A stretch of 64,000 nucleotides of DNA from Castanea sativa (lineage: Eukaryota; Streptophyta; Magnoliopsida; Fagales; Fagaceae), in assembly GCF_040712315.1 (NCBI RefSeq), contig NC_134019.1, positions 39,585,873 to 39,649,872 of the forward strand, given 5' to 3'. Both the position numbers and the translations under genes were made by a program. Below are positions 12,889 to 24,243 of the stretch, piece by piece; within the stretch, counting starts at the first letter, position 1; the number at the start of each line of letters is the position of its first letter. The notes beneath the pieces were generated by a model, which saw only the letters and a list, made by a program, of their open reading frames with translations, was not told the DNA's origin and did no database searches.

Positions 12889-13156
12889 GTATCCGTTTGG
12901 ATACACGTCCACGTCCACGTTTTCAGCTCTAGCACGTTTTCAGCTTTTTTTTTTTTTTTCTTTTCAGCTGCAATTGTTGACCAATTCTCCCGTGAACAGT
13001 GCACCTGTGCACTATTCATGGGACCCACAAACTTCATTTTTCAGCAACTTTTTTATTAGAAATGGGTCTCATGGCACTATTTACACATTTAAAAATTATT
13101 CTGCTATAGTGTTTTCAGTTTTTAGTTTTCAGCAAAAAGTTCTATCCAAACGGACC
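12889..13156. mobile_element. MITE with inverted ends and TTAA/TAA flanks
   Basis: The left end GTATCCGTTTGGATA and the reverse complement of the right end (GGTCCGTTTGGATA) form terminal inverted repeats. Flanks are TTAA on both sides (12885-12888, 13157-13160). The body has the GTGAACAGTGCACCTGTGCAC segment typical of a widespread plant MITE, with no coding capacity. Diverged relatives lie at about 31934-32150 and possibly 33420-33570. Superfamily uncertain; Harbinger- or Tc1-like would fit the TSD. Confidence 0.65.
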
Positions 13157-13239
13157 TTAAATGAAGTATTATTTTTCTCCTCCAATGATACGTTGGTTTC
13201 TTTTATACAAATACATGAATAATGAGTGCAATCATAGCA

Positions 13240-13502
13240 AAGCAGTAGAGCTGTCGAGAATTATAAATTAAATTTCAATAGATTCATCTATCGAGATATC
13301 TATCGAGCTTTAATGAATAGCACTTCTTCACTTGATTCTTGGACAGACTTTCATGGCTTCAATACTTGGACTTGAACTCTTGTTTCTTGAAGTATTAAAT
13401 ACATTATAGATCTACCCAAATACAAGTAAAGTACATTTTGTCAAAGGATTAGCCAATTCTATATGACAATTGTTCATAACAAGTTCCATATATGTCCTAA
13501 CA
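13240..13502 (-). repeat. Family A LTR fragment (5' part, minus)
   Basis: The reverse complement begins TGTTAGGACATATATGG and follows the first ~260 nt of the family A LTR, then loses similarity. It is a truncated LTR without its 3' portion. Confidence 0.7.
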
Positions 13503-14255
13503 AAATTAACTAATGAGGACAAGGAAGAGCTCAAGGAAAAAGAAGATTAAATATACCAGGATTTAAGAATTGTGGTCTAGTTTTGATGTTGGACCTTCTT
13601 AGTACCTTTGATAGGTCATTTTAGTTATTAGCATCGAGTCTTTTAGGTTGAGAAGCAATCAGTTTTAATTAAGTTCTATTAGAATAAGAGCAATTTGGTA
13701 ATTTTCATAAATCTAGAATTGCGGCCATACTAAAGGCCCATGAGTCTTATTTTATGTTTACATATTATTAAGTCTTTTATTTAATTATTATTAGTATTCT
13801 TATTCATTCTAGGAATAGGTTGTTTAGAATCCAAGTCCTACTAGGAAAAGGATAACTATAGCCTCTATATAAAGGCTCTTTTGTAGTCATGTTATTTCAG
13901 AATTGCCTAGGTGTGATGCTTAGGAAGACTTAGGTGTGATTGCCTAGTGTTTTATTTATGTTATTTTCTGTTTATCCCCTGTTTCAGACCCAAACAACTG
14001 TCAACATTCATTCTTTTCTAACCTAAACTCTTAAACATCAATCCTTATTCAAGAATTCATCAAGAAACCTAGTATAGTTCTAAAGTTCTTTACAGTCCTG
14101 CATCATTACCACAACAACACATGTTAGAACATATTACATAAGCTTTTACACCAAAGCAGAACATGGATATTTGGAATAGCAAAAGAATATATGGCAAAGA
14201 ATATTGTTCAGAAATGATATTTGGAATTTAATTTTGGGCTCTAATCTACCTCTAA
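13503..14255. other. Unassigned, possible LTR-like sequence
   Basis: No gene is visible. The stretch has a TATA-like site and leader (around 13875 CTCTATATAAAGGCTC), and GTGTGATGCTTAGGAAGACTTAGGTGTGAT is a short internal duplication, which together resemble the promoter/R region of an LTR, but no partner LTR or target duplication was found. Confidence 0.3.
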
Positions 14256-14259
14256 CATC

Positions 14260-15070
14260 CTTCTTAATTCTTTTACAAATCTGCTCTTCAGACCACACTG
14301 ACCCGTTATGTATAATGGCATTTCTCTAAGACCAGATATAATACACAGCGGCACACAAAGCAAGCTTAAAAATAGATGATCTCAGGCTTTTCCTTCTCAA
14401 ATTGGTAATGCCCTAGCTCATCAGATCATGCCAGTTGCACTTAGCCTCTAAAACTAAGTAGTGCCTAGTGATAGTGTCCCAGATTCTCATGGTAAAAGAA
14501 AATTCTAATAAAAATGCTCATTGCTCTCAAAATACACACAAGCAGCCACCAGTATAGCCCCCCTGAGCTAATCTCTTTCTAGTTTTCAATTTTTTTTTAT
14601 TCCTAATCAACCAATAAAGGGAATCAGGGGATAGCAATATTAAACCACTAGTTTCCACCATTCCACCACATCTTCCTTAGCTTTATGCTTATTGCAAATG
14701 GCTGCACAAGAGCAGAAGCCAGATCTAGTTGCAGACCACCTAGCTTTATTTTCATCTTTAAGTCAACCAAGTACAACTGGCTATGTATGGTAATTAATTC
14801 TTTGGACCTTGCAGGTTTCCAAACCCTTGTTTTGTTCTTCAAAACAGAATCCACCTTTGCCTCAAATTTAGTTGTTGCATCAGGATAATCCTATAGCTAT
14901 ACTTCTTGAAAAGGATCCTAATAGGATCCCAATTATCATGTCATGAGAAATCCTTCTACCATCCCCCACATCAAACTTTATGAACCTCTTAACCTCACCT
15001 CTAAGTTTTAGGACTGCTCTGTTACCCCATGTACAATCTCATGGGACCTTTGTAGTCCAAAAATACCTGC
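14260..15070 (-). pseudogene. LINE (L1-type) ORF2 C-terminal remnant
   Basis: On the minus strand, broken frames read in order: a VLKLRGEVKRFIKFDVGDGR segment; an open stretch 14648-14854 including VWKPARSKELITIHSQLYLV; WWNGGN/VVWWKLV-type sequence; a FESNEHFY-like zinc-knuckle piece; and a C-terminal tail of LALCAAVYYIW type. This order matches the region after the reverse transcriptase, including the zf-RVT domain, in plant LINEs. Many stops and frameshifts make it a dead 3' fragment. The assignment rests on remembered family features and could be checked by protein search. Confidence 0.55.
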
Positions 15071-15299
15071 CATAAGATAAAATCTAGCGCTCCTCTCATT
15101 GCCAAATAATAACATATAGTCATATACTAAACTGCTAATCTAGAGTTCATATAATCAATTGATGTAGACATTTAGTGATTGGTTAAGACTTCAATGATTT
15201 GAGTGGAATTGGTACCTCCCTTTAACCTGTGCATTAAGAACTCTCTCCAAAAAAAAAAAGAAAAAAGAAAAAATAAAGAAACCGTGTGAATTAAGGGTT

Positions 15300-15766
15300 A
15301 AGGGTGTGCATAGGTTGGATTGGAGAATTTTTTCAATCTAATCCAACTTTGTTATGTTGAAAATTCTCAACCTAACCCAACTTATTACATATGTAGAAAA
15401 CAACCCAACCCAAGTCAAGAGCCGAGTAGGGTTGGTGGGTTATGCTTAAAATGTTTTATGCCTTGTAAAAAATGGAGTTTTCATAAACTATTTAAGTCCA
15501 CTTTTTCAATAAAATTTTATAATTTACATTATATGCCTGAATTATATTCCAAATTTTTAATTTCTCAAAACTATTTCTCAAAATACTAATATAAAGCAAA
15601 ACAAAAAAAAATTATATATGTCAATTGGGTTGAAAAACTATCGACCCAAATCCAGCCCAACTCGAAGTTAAACAAAAGGTCCCAATTTAACCGACAAACC
15701 CATGAAAAATCATCCTGAAGTGTTAGGTTGGGTCAATTTCATCAAGTTGGTGCACACCCCTACCAT
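15300..15766. mobile_element. MITE-like element with GGGTGTGCA ends
   Basis: The left end AAGGGTGTGCATAGGTTGG and the right end GTTGGTGCACACCCCTA are inverted. The interior repeats TTGGGTT/AACCCAAC motifs in both orientations and has no credible gene. The target duplication is not clear, so the superfamily (hAT is possible) is unassigned. Confidence 0.45.
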
Positions 15767-16376
15767 GCCTATATATAAGAGATGGAATATAAAAATAATA
15801 ATAATAATAATTGGATGAAACTTATAAATATTTTATTAAACTTCACCTCAAAAATAATATAATAATAAATAATAGATGGAATTTGTAATTTGCAATTGCC
15901 CAAACAGTTGATATGCACATGAAATACATAGCCAACTATTGTGTGAAACTCAAATTCCCACATTTAAAAACAAGTGAATATTAATCTTAAACTAAAAGCA
16001 GAACAACGTGACAAAGAGAGATGACGTACGATGAAAAATTAAAACACTGAAAAATGCATAAGCCAAAACAAATTTACCCAAAAAAAAAAAACAAAACAAA
16101 ATGCAAGAGCACAAATTAGAGTTGCAGATGGAATCAGAAATCCATCATATAAATAACATAACCAATTAAAAATCAACCAAAGGAAAAAGAAAATTGAATA
16201 AATAGGAAGAGTAATCACCTTTTGGTTTTGTTGTGTGAAAAAATGGAATGAATGAGGGAGAGAAAGAGGTGCACAGAGAGTAGTAGAAAATTTATGTGAA
16301 AAAGATGGAAAATGAAGCATTGGGGTAAGAGTAACAATAGGGTGTGAAATTATGGGGAAGAAGAAGAGTAAAAAAG
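15767..16376. other. AT-rich intergenic, nothing recognised
   Basis: It includes an (AAT)n run near 15797. The minus ORF at 16039-16407 encodes a low-complexity Phe/Leu/His-rich peptide and continues into LTR sequence; it is not supported as a gene. Confidence 0.5.
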
Positions 16377-17966
16377 AATGAAGAGTGCAGAGGTAATGAT
16401 AGGCCAAAAATGAATTAATCCCTAGTGATGGATTAATTGATTAATTAGCCAAGTTATTAATTAATCCAATCAACATGCAAATACGTGGCAGCACAAATAA
16501 ATCACCAATTAAACTAAAGTGCAGCGAAAATTAAATGACATAGTGATTTGTTTACGAATGGGGAAAACCTACACGGCAAAAACTCCACCGGATGATTTTA
16601 AGGTCACCACTCCCGAAGTTCCATTATTATCACAACAAGCGGTTACAAGTAAAGGAATCTCAAGTACCTTAACAACCTACAGTTGAACCCTTACCCCAAT
16701 ACCTAATTGGACTTGTTCTGTAGTGACAATTTCTCCTTTCAATGCACGGCTCCCAAGTACGTGACTAACCAATTGCGCAAATCCCAGTACGCGGCTTACT
16801 CCTTTGCACGAATCCCAGTACGCGGCTTACTCCTTTGTACGAATCTCAGTACGTGACTAACTCCACAGCAACCCTTTGATTGTTGTAGTTGATTTGCAGC
16901 AGCTTCACATAGAAACATTAATAAGATCTTCAATGTTGGTGCAAGAGACTTTGCTTGGTTACAGAACTCAAAGGCGTACAAGAAACGTAGCAAGAACTCT
17001 TTCTTCTGTAGGAGGAGGCTAGGGTTTCAAAAAGAAAACCTTATGAAGCTTTTCTAGGGTTAGGTTTTTCTTTTTCTACCTCCTTTAAATAGGAGCTTAA
17101 TGGGCTCTCCTATTCCAAATAGGTTTACACAAACCTTGTGTTTTCCTAGTCCAATAAGAATTATACAAACTCATAAACAAATAGCATTTTAGAATAAAAA
17201 CGTTGCTGGCTATAATTTGAAACCCGTAAATAAGAGAGCCCATTAAGCTCCTATTTAAAGGAGGTGAAAAAAGAAAAACTTAACCCTAGAAAAGCTTCAT
17301 AAGGTTTTCTTTTTGAAACCCTAGCCTCCTTCTACAGAAGAAAGAGTTCTTGCTGCGTTTCTTGTACGCCTTTGGGTTCTGTAACCAAGCAAAGTCTCTT
17401 GCACCAACATTGAAGATCTTATTGGTGTTTCTATGTGAAGCTGCTGCAAATCAATTACAACAATCAAAGGGTTGCTGTGGAGTTAGTCACATAATGTGAT
17501 TCGTACAAAGGAGTAAGCCGCGTACTGGGATTCGTGCAAAGGAGTAAGCCGCGTACTGGGATTTGCGCAATTGGTTAGTCACGTACTTGGGAGCCGTGCA
17601 TTGAAAGGAGAAATTGTCACTACAGAACAAGTCCAATTGGGTATTGGGGTAAGGGTTCAACTGTAGGTTGTTAAGGTACTTGAGATTCCTTTACTTGTAA
17701 CCGCTTGTTGTGATAATAATGGAACTTCGGGAGTGGTGACCTTAAAATCATCCGGTGGAGTTTTTGCCGTGTAGGTTTTCCCCATTCGTAAACAAATCAC
17801 TATGTCATTTAATTTTCGCTGCACTTTAGTTTAATTGGTGATTTATTTGTGCTGCCACGTATTTGCATGTTGATTGGATTAATTAATAACTTGGCTAATT
17901 AATCAATTAATCCATCACTAGGGATTAATTCATTTTTGGCCTATCATTACCTCTGCACTCTTCATT
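16377..17966. repeat. Large palindrome: two 733-bp inverted arms of family A LTR
   Basis: Left arm 16377-17109 and right arm 17234-17966 are inverted copies of equal length, separated by a 124-bp spacer. By eye they differ at about 13 sites with no indels, and the outer ~338 bp are identical. The arms include most of the LTR plus about 20 bp of non-LTR sequence beyond the left LTR's end. Such a structure can fold back and is prone to gene conversion. Confidence 0.9.
16399..17229 (-). repeat. Family A LTR, 3' four-fifths, minus strand
   Basis: The reverse complement ends TTTTTGGCCTATCA at 16399 and follows the family A LTR back to the CCCGT at about 17229, where similarity stops. The missing 5' part corresponds to the separate minus-strand fragment at 20050-20274, so the two are probably one LTR split by the intervening insertion. 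Internal short repeats of a CCCAGTACG(C/T)GGCTTACTCC type lie at 16745-16860. Confidence 0.8.
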
Positions 17967-18014
17967 ACCTCTGCACTCTTCATCACTAGGGGTCAATTCG
18001 TTTTTGGCCTATCA
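17234..18014 (+). repeat. Family A LTR, plus strand, with converted 3' end
   Basis: It ends TTTTTGGCCTATCA at 18014, 2 nt before a primer-binding-like site. Just before the end, an 18-mer TTACCTCTGCACTCTTCA is present twice (17947-17964, 17965-17982). The 18-mer is not LTR sequence but matches the flank of the left LTR at about 16381-16398. It therefore serves as the 5' LTR of the gag-only element while carrying a copied foreign flank. Confidence 0.8.
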
Positions 18015-18016
18015 AG

Positions 18017-18028
18017 TAGTATCAGAGC
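18017..18028 (+). promoter_or_regulatory. Primer-binding site, one mismatch to tRNA-Met-i complement
   Basis: TAGTATCAGAGC, two bases after the LTR end; one base differs from TGGTATCAGAGC. Confidence 0.7.
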
Positions 18029-18085
18029 AAGCACACTCTGATTAGGGTTTAATCTTTGCTGTGTGATCCATTGACCCCTGTTGTC

Positions 18086-18963
18086 ATGGAAACTCTTGAT
18101 TGTTTTGATTTGCGTGATCTTGTGTTGAATGATAATGATGATATTCATGATGCCTATTGCAAGCTTTATAATTTTTGTATGAAATCTCTTGAGTGTTCTA
18201 CAAAATTAAAAGCTAAATTTAAAAAGGTCAAGCTTGAAAAAGATGATTTGATTGCAAAATTGGATGAAGTCAATAATTTGAATGAGAATTTTAAAAATCA
18301 AATTTCATCACAGATGGACAAAATTAAGAGTTTTGAAAAGCAACTAGTTGAATTTAAAACTGAAGTTGAAAAATTAACTAGTGCCAAACTTGTTGTTGAG
18401 CCTAACTCAAAAGAAAAATATTTTTATATTCCCTTATTTAAAAGAATGATGAAGAGTTAAAGGCTAATATTGCTAAGATAGACAAAGGTAAAATTTTTGA
18501 TGTTAACGCTGAAGTTTTTAAACCTATGTCTAAAACTCTTCTTAGGATGAATAAAAATTCTGAATTTGTCCCCACTTGTCATCATTGTCATATTGTTGGT
18601 CATATTAGGCTAAATTGTCCTAAGTTGAGGTCTTTGTCAACTTCTAAGGTTAGACCTCCTTCTAGGAAGCCGAGTAGCTCTAAAACTACTCATGTTTGTC
18701 ACCATTGTGGTGCTTCCAGTCACACTTGGCTTAATTGTTTCAAGTTGTTTCCTCATAAGCGAGTGCCAAATAGGTCTCATCATTTGTCTAAAGGCTCTGT
18801 ACCTATTCTTGGTGATTTATTAAAAATTTTGAGCTTTTTGACTCAATTTCAGGAGAATCTTAATTCTTCTATGTCCTTTAGTAGACATACTAGGACACGT
18901 GCCTTTTCATCTTCACGGCCAAAGACTCGTGCTGTATGGGTGATAAAAGATCTTAAGAATTAA
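18086..18963 (+). pseudogene. Gag-like ORF lacking its N-terminal domain, two zinc knuckles, one frameshift
   Basis: The start ATG at 18086 matches the context of the gag start at 58224. The N-terminal UBN2-type gag domain is absent: MET runs straight into a lysine/glutamate-rich coiled-coil segment (18110-18420). A one-base deletion near 18446 shifts frame; the second frame (to 18963) has two CX2CX4HX4C knuckles, CHHCHIVGHIRLNC and CHHCGASSHTWLNC, and ends SRPKTRAVWVIKDLKN. Knuckles of this kind bind RNA in retroelement gag. No protease, integrase or reverse transcriptase follows, so the element depends on others if it moves at all. Confidence 0.8.
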
Positions 18964-20049
18964 TTATTTTTTCTATTTGTCCTCTGCTTTAATTCTTTCT
19001 ATCTATAGTAGGACTCTGTTTGCTTGATTTCTTATCTTCTTTTGAAATCATGCTTTCATGCATCTGCATTTTTTTCTTGCTTTCATATGCATCTTTCTTT
19101 CATGCTTTCATGTTGTTTTTTTGTTTTTGTTTGATTGTTTAGCTTTTATTTTGTTTTGTTTTCAAAATAAAAAAAAAATCAAAAAAATACAAAAATAGTG
19201 TGTATGTGTACATCGGTTCTTGTGAACCTTAAAATAGCCTTTGAAACAGAGTTTTTTAAACTTTGTATCTCTTGTAGCTTAGATGAGCATCTCTATGCAC
19301 AACTAAGCAAGTGAGCTTTGTGGCTCTTTGTTTGTGATGAGTAAGGTTGAGTGATCTCTTGTACTTAACACTCGTATCACTCTTTTTAACGAGTAGGACT
19401 AGAAAATCCTAAGAGAAAGGCATAAATAACCATCTCACTATTGTTACCTGCCAATCATGATATAACATCTGTATGCTTTAGCATAGCAAAAGTGCAATGT
19501 CAAAAGCTTAACATAATTGGGTATTTCTTCTCTCTCCTTTGTATACCCATGCATGGTTTGCTTAATAAAAAGAAAATATGCAAAGACAATAAAAGCAAAA
19601 AGATAAAAAAAAAAAAAAAAACTTTAAATATGATTGTAAGCGTGTTTTCTAGGAGATATGGGAGTTATAGGATGTACCTCAAAGGTGATAATCCTCATCA
19701 AACAGTTATGATTGTGTGTGAGTTAAAGCGATTTTCTCATATCTCAAATCGTCATAACTTTGAGACATTTATTCAATCTTGCGATATTTTTCACACACAA
19801 CACGCAATATTCTTTGCTGCTCTTGATACATGTGCAGGTACAATGTGATTTGGCCATCACAAGGTTTACATGTGTTGATGTATACTCACTAAAATGTCTT
19901 AATTTGTTTTTGAAATATAAAATTGGTTAGACTTGTTGTGTGTGTGTGTGTGTTTGGGAGCTAAATGCTTAACTCTTTGTTGTTTGAGAGATGTTTTGAG
20001 AAGTTAAAATGTTGATTGGATCATTGGCTGAGTTACATGTTTGATTGCA
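18964..20049 (+). other. Post-gag non-coding region shared with the 60-kb element
   Basis: No ORF is supported. From 19201 to about 19740 it aligns with 60236-60765, including AGCTTAGATGAGCATCTCTA and GCACAACTAAGCAAGTGAGC. The minus strand of the element at 10-11 kb shares the core. A (TG)n run lies at about 19939-19952. The plus ORF 19441-19848 lies in this region and is not conserved as protein. Confidence 0.65.
19392..19482 (+). repeat. Conserved post-gag non-coding block, copy 2
   Basis: Contains AGGACTAGAAAATCCTAAGA followed by GAAAGGCATAAATAACCATC and CCAATCATGA. Same order as at 10864-10954 (minus) and 60423-60512. Confidence 0.75.
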
Positions 20050-20274
20050 TTCATATCTGTGTTTTTTCCTTCTTGAAAAATTGTTTTTAAGCCATCTCGA
20101 CACATTCTCGAAACTTGCAGTTTGCACTTTTCTTGAGCAGTTCTTGAGTAATCTTCATGTCTTCAATTTAACCATTTGTGATGATAATCTTGAACCTACT
20201 TAAATTTACCCAAATACAAGTAAAATGCGTTTTGCCAAAAGATATGCCAATTACATAAAAATATGTCCTCAACA
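20050..20274 (-). repeat. Family A LTR fragment, 5' fifth, minus strand
   Basis: The reverse complement starts TGTTGAGGACATATTT and follows the beginning of family A LTRs (compare 30780-31054). It complements the 3' part at 16399-17229, together making about one full LTR. Confidence 0.65.
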
Positions 20275-22629
20275 GGTAAGATTTGGATTGGGTTAGCAAA
20301 AATTTAAAGAAGAAATAAATTGATTTTCTAGTGACACGGTGCAACAAGAGTTTAGTGAAATTAAATCCTTAATTATTAATTATTGTATAGATTTAGTGTG
20401 AAATGAACAATTATGGTTAATTAGTATTTGAAGACATAAAGAATAAAAATGTTCAATGTGAATAATAGTAAAACATAGAGAGAGATTTCTCTAAATTTTA
20501 TGATCAACAGCACTTAGATTATAAGCCCAAGGGGTTGGTCTAATACTTTCCAAGATCTCATGAGGTTCATATGTTATTGGGTTCAAATTTTTAGCTAAGA
20601 TCTTAAGGCCACTTCCAATATATTCCTTCTTGTAATTACCAAACCAAGTTTGTGTGGAACCATGAACTTGTACACACTTACGCTTTATTTGTTTTGATGA
20701 AAAACCTTTTGTAAATATAGTTTTCAATGTTTTCCAATGTTTGGTAGCATTAGAAAAAATGAGTTAAAGGAAAACTTTTTTTGGCCAACAGAAAAAAGTA
20801 TGACTTATTTTTAAAGATTGTTTTCCATTAGATTTTTTTTTTGGAAAACAATTCTATCTCACAGAAACTAAATAAGGGAAATTAGGAGACTGTTTTTTTA
20901 ACTTATTAAAGGTTGCTACCAAAAATAGGAAAATGAGATAGTTTTATAGAAAACACTTTTTTGAAAAATGACTCAATTTCTATAATAAAACACTGGATTT
21001 TTTTTAAAATAACACCCATTTTCAAACAATTTTGTTAATTAGCATCGTTTCTAAATTATTTAGCAAACTAACATCTTGAGATGGAAGAGGTTAGTTCATT
21101 GTAGCAAATCCAGTATCACAGACTCGATTTCTATTAAAATTCACATGGAACTCGCGTATTAAACACTATATTTTCACAAAAGAGACCCAAGAAACCTCAG
21201 TCTCCTTCTTCCTCTTCTCCCTCCAAAACAAAATCCACAACATTTGAAAAAAAAATCCACAACAACCACAGTCGGAGAAACACCGAAAACAAGAGATCAA
21301 AACACTAAACCAGCGTTCCAGTAGCGAACCCATGAACCAGCGTTCCAGGTGGCGAACCCAAGCAACAAAGCCCAAAACCCATGAACTCAGGCAGCGAGCC
21401 CACAAACCCAGATGACGAAACCCACAAACCCAAGCTCGGACTAAACCCACGAACATGTGATTCCTCAGGCGAAGGTCATTTTCCTTTGTTTTTCTCTTTT
21501 TTATTTGTGTAGGCCAAGAAATCGATTCCTACAGAGTTGACTTCCACTGGAAATCGATTCCTTGTTTGTGTTTTGTTCATTTATCTTTTTCATATTTTCG
21601 TATACCTCTAGGCATAAAACTCAAAGTTAATTGAAATTTAGTTTTTTATTTAAAAAAAAACTTTACACTATCATTTACAAGGAGTAAAAATTGAATTGCA
21701 ATTTATACACTTATTTATTAGGTTCTAAACCCACAACTTACCTCTCCATTATATTACAATAAAATTATTTCTACTTCATCTTGTGGTGGTATCATAATTT
21801 TGCCACTTTTATTAACGGTTTCTTCTTTCCTTTTCTCCCCTTTTTTGGGGTCTTTCTATCTTTTTTTTTTTTCAAGTCCTACTATCTTTTCATTCCTACA
21901 TCATAAATATATATTGGTTGATGGTGTAAATATAGTTCCAAATTTTACTTTAATGAGTTCATGTCTATGGTATATTTCATTTTATTTCATTTTTGATGTT
22001 TTGCACTGAATCATTCTCCTTCAGTTTTTTTTTTTTTTTTTCGGTAGTTGAGATCATTTATGGTTTGCAACTAGTACAGGTTGGTGTCAATTATACAATT
22101 TGATAGATATGATTGCACAGGCTCATTAAACATATTCTTTGATGTGTATTGTTTATCTCACAACATTTTACATGTGTATTGTTTATAGTGAAGCTAGTTC
22201 AGTATATCCTTGTGTTAAGCAGTAGCACTGTATCTTATTGAACTGGGAATATCAATTAGCATGGGTAGAAATTGCTGATAGATAATCGGAACACTATAAA
22301 TTCAACATTATACATAATCAAAGTAATCGTTAAGCAGGAATTTGGTTGTTCTTGATAATAATTTATATAGTTCTAGTTGAATATATTCTTAGGCAAATAT
22401 GAGCTATAAAATACTTCTTGTAAACTAGAAGATGAGGTTCTTATACTATTGTGATTAGTGGGGAATCATAGCCATTGCATGTGTAGTACACTTTTTTATT
22501 ATTTTTCTGTTGAGAGTAGTATCAAATGATTCTCTATGTTTTCCATTTCTCAATATACCCATAATTAATGTTTTGGGCAAGCCTTGAGTTGATAACCATA
22601 TTGGAGTTCTATTTCTTTGCAAACATTTA
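20275..22629. other. Intergenic, no supported gene
   Basis: A 78-codon minus ORF (20491-20727; includes KCVQVHGSTQTWFGNYKK) has gene-like composition but I do not recognise it and no exon context is visible. 20740-21000 has AT-rich GGAAAAC/GTTTTCC inverted motifs suggestive of a small transposon remnant. 21280-21450 is locally GC-richer with repeated AACCCA/GCGAACCCA units. 22140-22200 resembles the reverse complement of 12797-12870. Confidence 0.35.
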
Positions 22630-22642
22630 GTGTTTATAACTT

Positions 22643-22746
22643 TCTAAGAGCCTTGTAGCCCAACTAGTTGGCACCTCCTAGTGTGTTCATGACATCTAGG
22701 GTTCAAATCCCCCTTCCCTTGTTGTAACTATCGAATTATCATTTTG
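22643..22746 (+). mobile_element. SINE with 13-bp target duplication
   Basis: A tRNA-like head GCCTTGTAGCCCAACTAGTT resembles an A box and GGGTTCAAATCCC is a B box. The unit is flanked by GTGTTTATAACTT at 22630-22642 and 22747-22759. Length and duplication size fit L1-mobilised plant SINEs. Confidence 0.75.
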
Positions 22747-22859
22747 GTGTTTATAACTTGAACAGCTCAGCAGTAGTTGCCCTTTAACCTCAGGAATTGT
22801 AGAACATGGCTTTTAATTCTGTAGTTTTTTAGAAATTCAGTTTGTGTATGAGTTGAGGC

Positions 22860-23260
22860 TTTTTTATGTTAGGAAATAAAAAAGAACTGGATTCAAAGTA
22901 GTAGTATGATTTGAGGCTTTTTTTTGGTAGGAAAACTTTATATGTTTAGACAATGTGCTGAGATTATTTTCAGCTAAATTTAGAGTAATAGCTGAAAGAA
23001 AACAGTTGTTTCGTTGAACATCAATCCATATCCCATTTTGATCTTTTATTAATATCATTCTTCAAGTTTTACCTTATGATAGAATATGATAAGATCGATT
23101 GAAGACTCTCTACTCTATGTCTGTACAAGACTCTAAATAAAATGGTTTTTCTCATTGATCAAAAATAGTGAGAAAAATTACAATCTGAATTAATCCTTAC
23201 AACTTACATTAATTGAAGCACGTGATAAACACGTGACAGACTTAAGATGAATTGTTTGAT
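22860..23260 (+). repeat. Segmental duplication, copy 1
   Basis: 22915-23140 (core GTTTAGACAATGTGCTGAGA) matches 29380-29575, and the following ATAAAATGGTTTTTCTCATT...CACGTGATAAACACGTG part matches pieces at about 31815-31855 and 32240-32275. Non-coding; the second copy is broken up by insertions. Confidence 0.65.
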
Positions 23261-23837
23261 ACAATTCTCACAGAATAACTTTTGCACATCCGTCTCTCAT
23301 ATATAATGGCTAAGAAAACCCTTACTAATTACGATGGTATCAGGGCCTCCCTCAGTTTTTTGTCGCAAAAAGTATTTTCAAACTCATCCAGTTCATCTTT
23401 ATCATTTGACACAATTCTCAAATTGTTTTTTCATTTATTTAATTTGAACTTGTGCATATCTTTGGATTTAATAGTGTAAAGGTCAATACAAACTACCCAT
23501 ATTGGAGCATCTTTTCTCACTGCAAACCTTAAATTAAATTTATTCACCAATAAACATAACAGAAGGAAGCAAGGTAGTCCACCACAATCATCTTCTTTAT
23601 AACCTTAAAATTTTGCAGGTTATTTTATTTTAGTTAAAAAAGTTTTAGAGTTCTTAATTGGGCTAAAGCACATTTTATAGATGTATGTACAGTATATATA
23701 CTGGATCACTCCCACTCCTTATATGATAAAGAGCAATTAATTATGTTATGACTCAACCACTGGCTAAAAAACATGGAGATATTTAAGTTAAAGCAATTTT
23801 ATCTCTTTTGGAATTTCTATTACACCAGAAAACAAAA

Positions 23838-24212
23838 TCAATATTTTTCTTTGAGTCTTTTCTTTAAACGAGCTATCTTTAACACTTCTTGCTTGAGCAT
23901 ATCTCTCCTTTTCTCCTCTATACATTTCTGATTCTGATCTTGTTTGTTTAATGGTTGTGATACCTTGGATGCTCCATTATCTTGCAACCCTTTTCTTTTG
24001 TGTGTGTCCTTGGATGATGAATAAATTAAAGAATGTATATCTAATTCTGCAATCTTTCTCATTTACTTATCACATTCATTTTTTCTTAATTCTTTTCTTT
24101 ACACGAGCTATCTTTAATCCGATTCCATTGGTTTTCCCATCGAAAGCAATGCTCACCAAAGCAAACTCTTCTCTTTCCTTTAATTTAGCACCACTGTTGC
24201 TAGTAGTCTAAT
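23838..24212 (-). pseudogene. Possible coding-exon remnants, minus strand, unrecognised
   Basis: The minus ORF 23838-24062 ends KQEVLKIARLKKRLKEKY. A second open segment just upstream (about 24085-24212) ends NGIGLKIARVKKRIKKK. The two basic tails are alike, so this may be a duplicated last exon. The host gene is unknown and there is no supporting splice evidence; could also be chance. Confidence 0.3.
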
Positions 24213-24243
24213 TTTAGCACTACTCCATATAAATAAATAAAAA

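Noticed and set aside
16039..16407. 122-codon minus ORF rich in Phe, Leu and His
   Set aside because: Low-complexity, crosses from intergenic DNA into the LTR end, and no start context or homologue is apparent.
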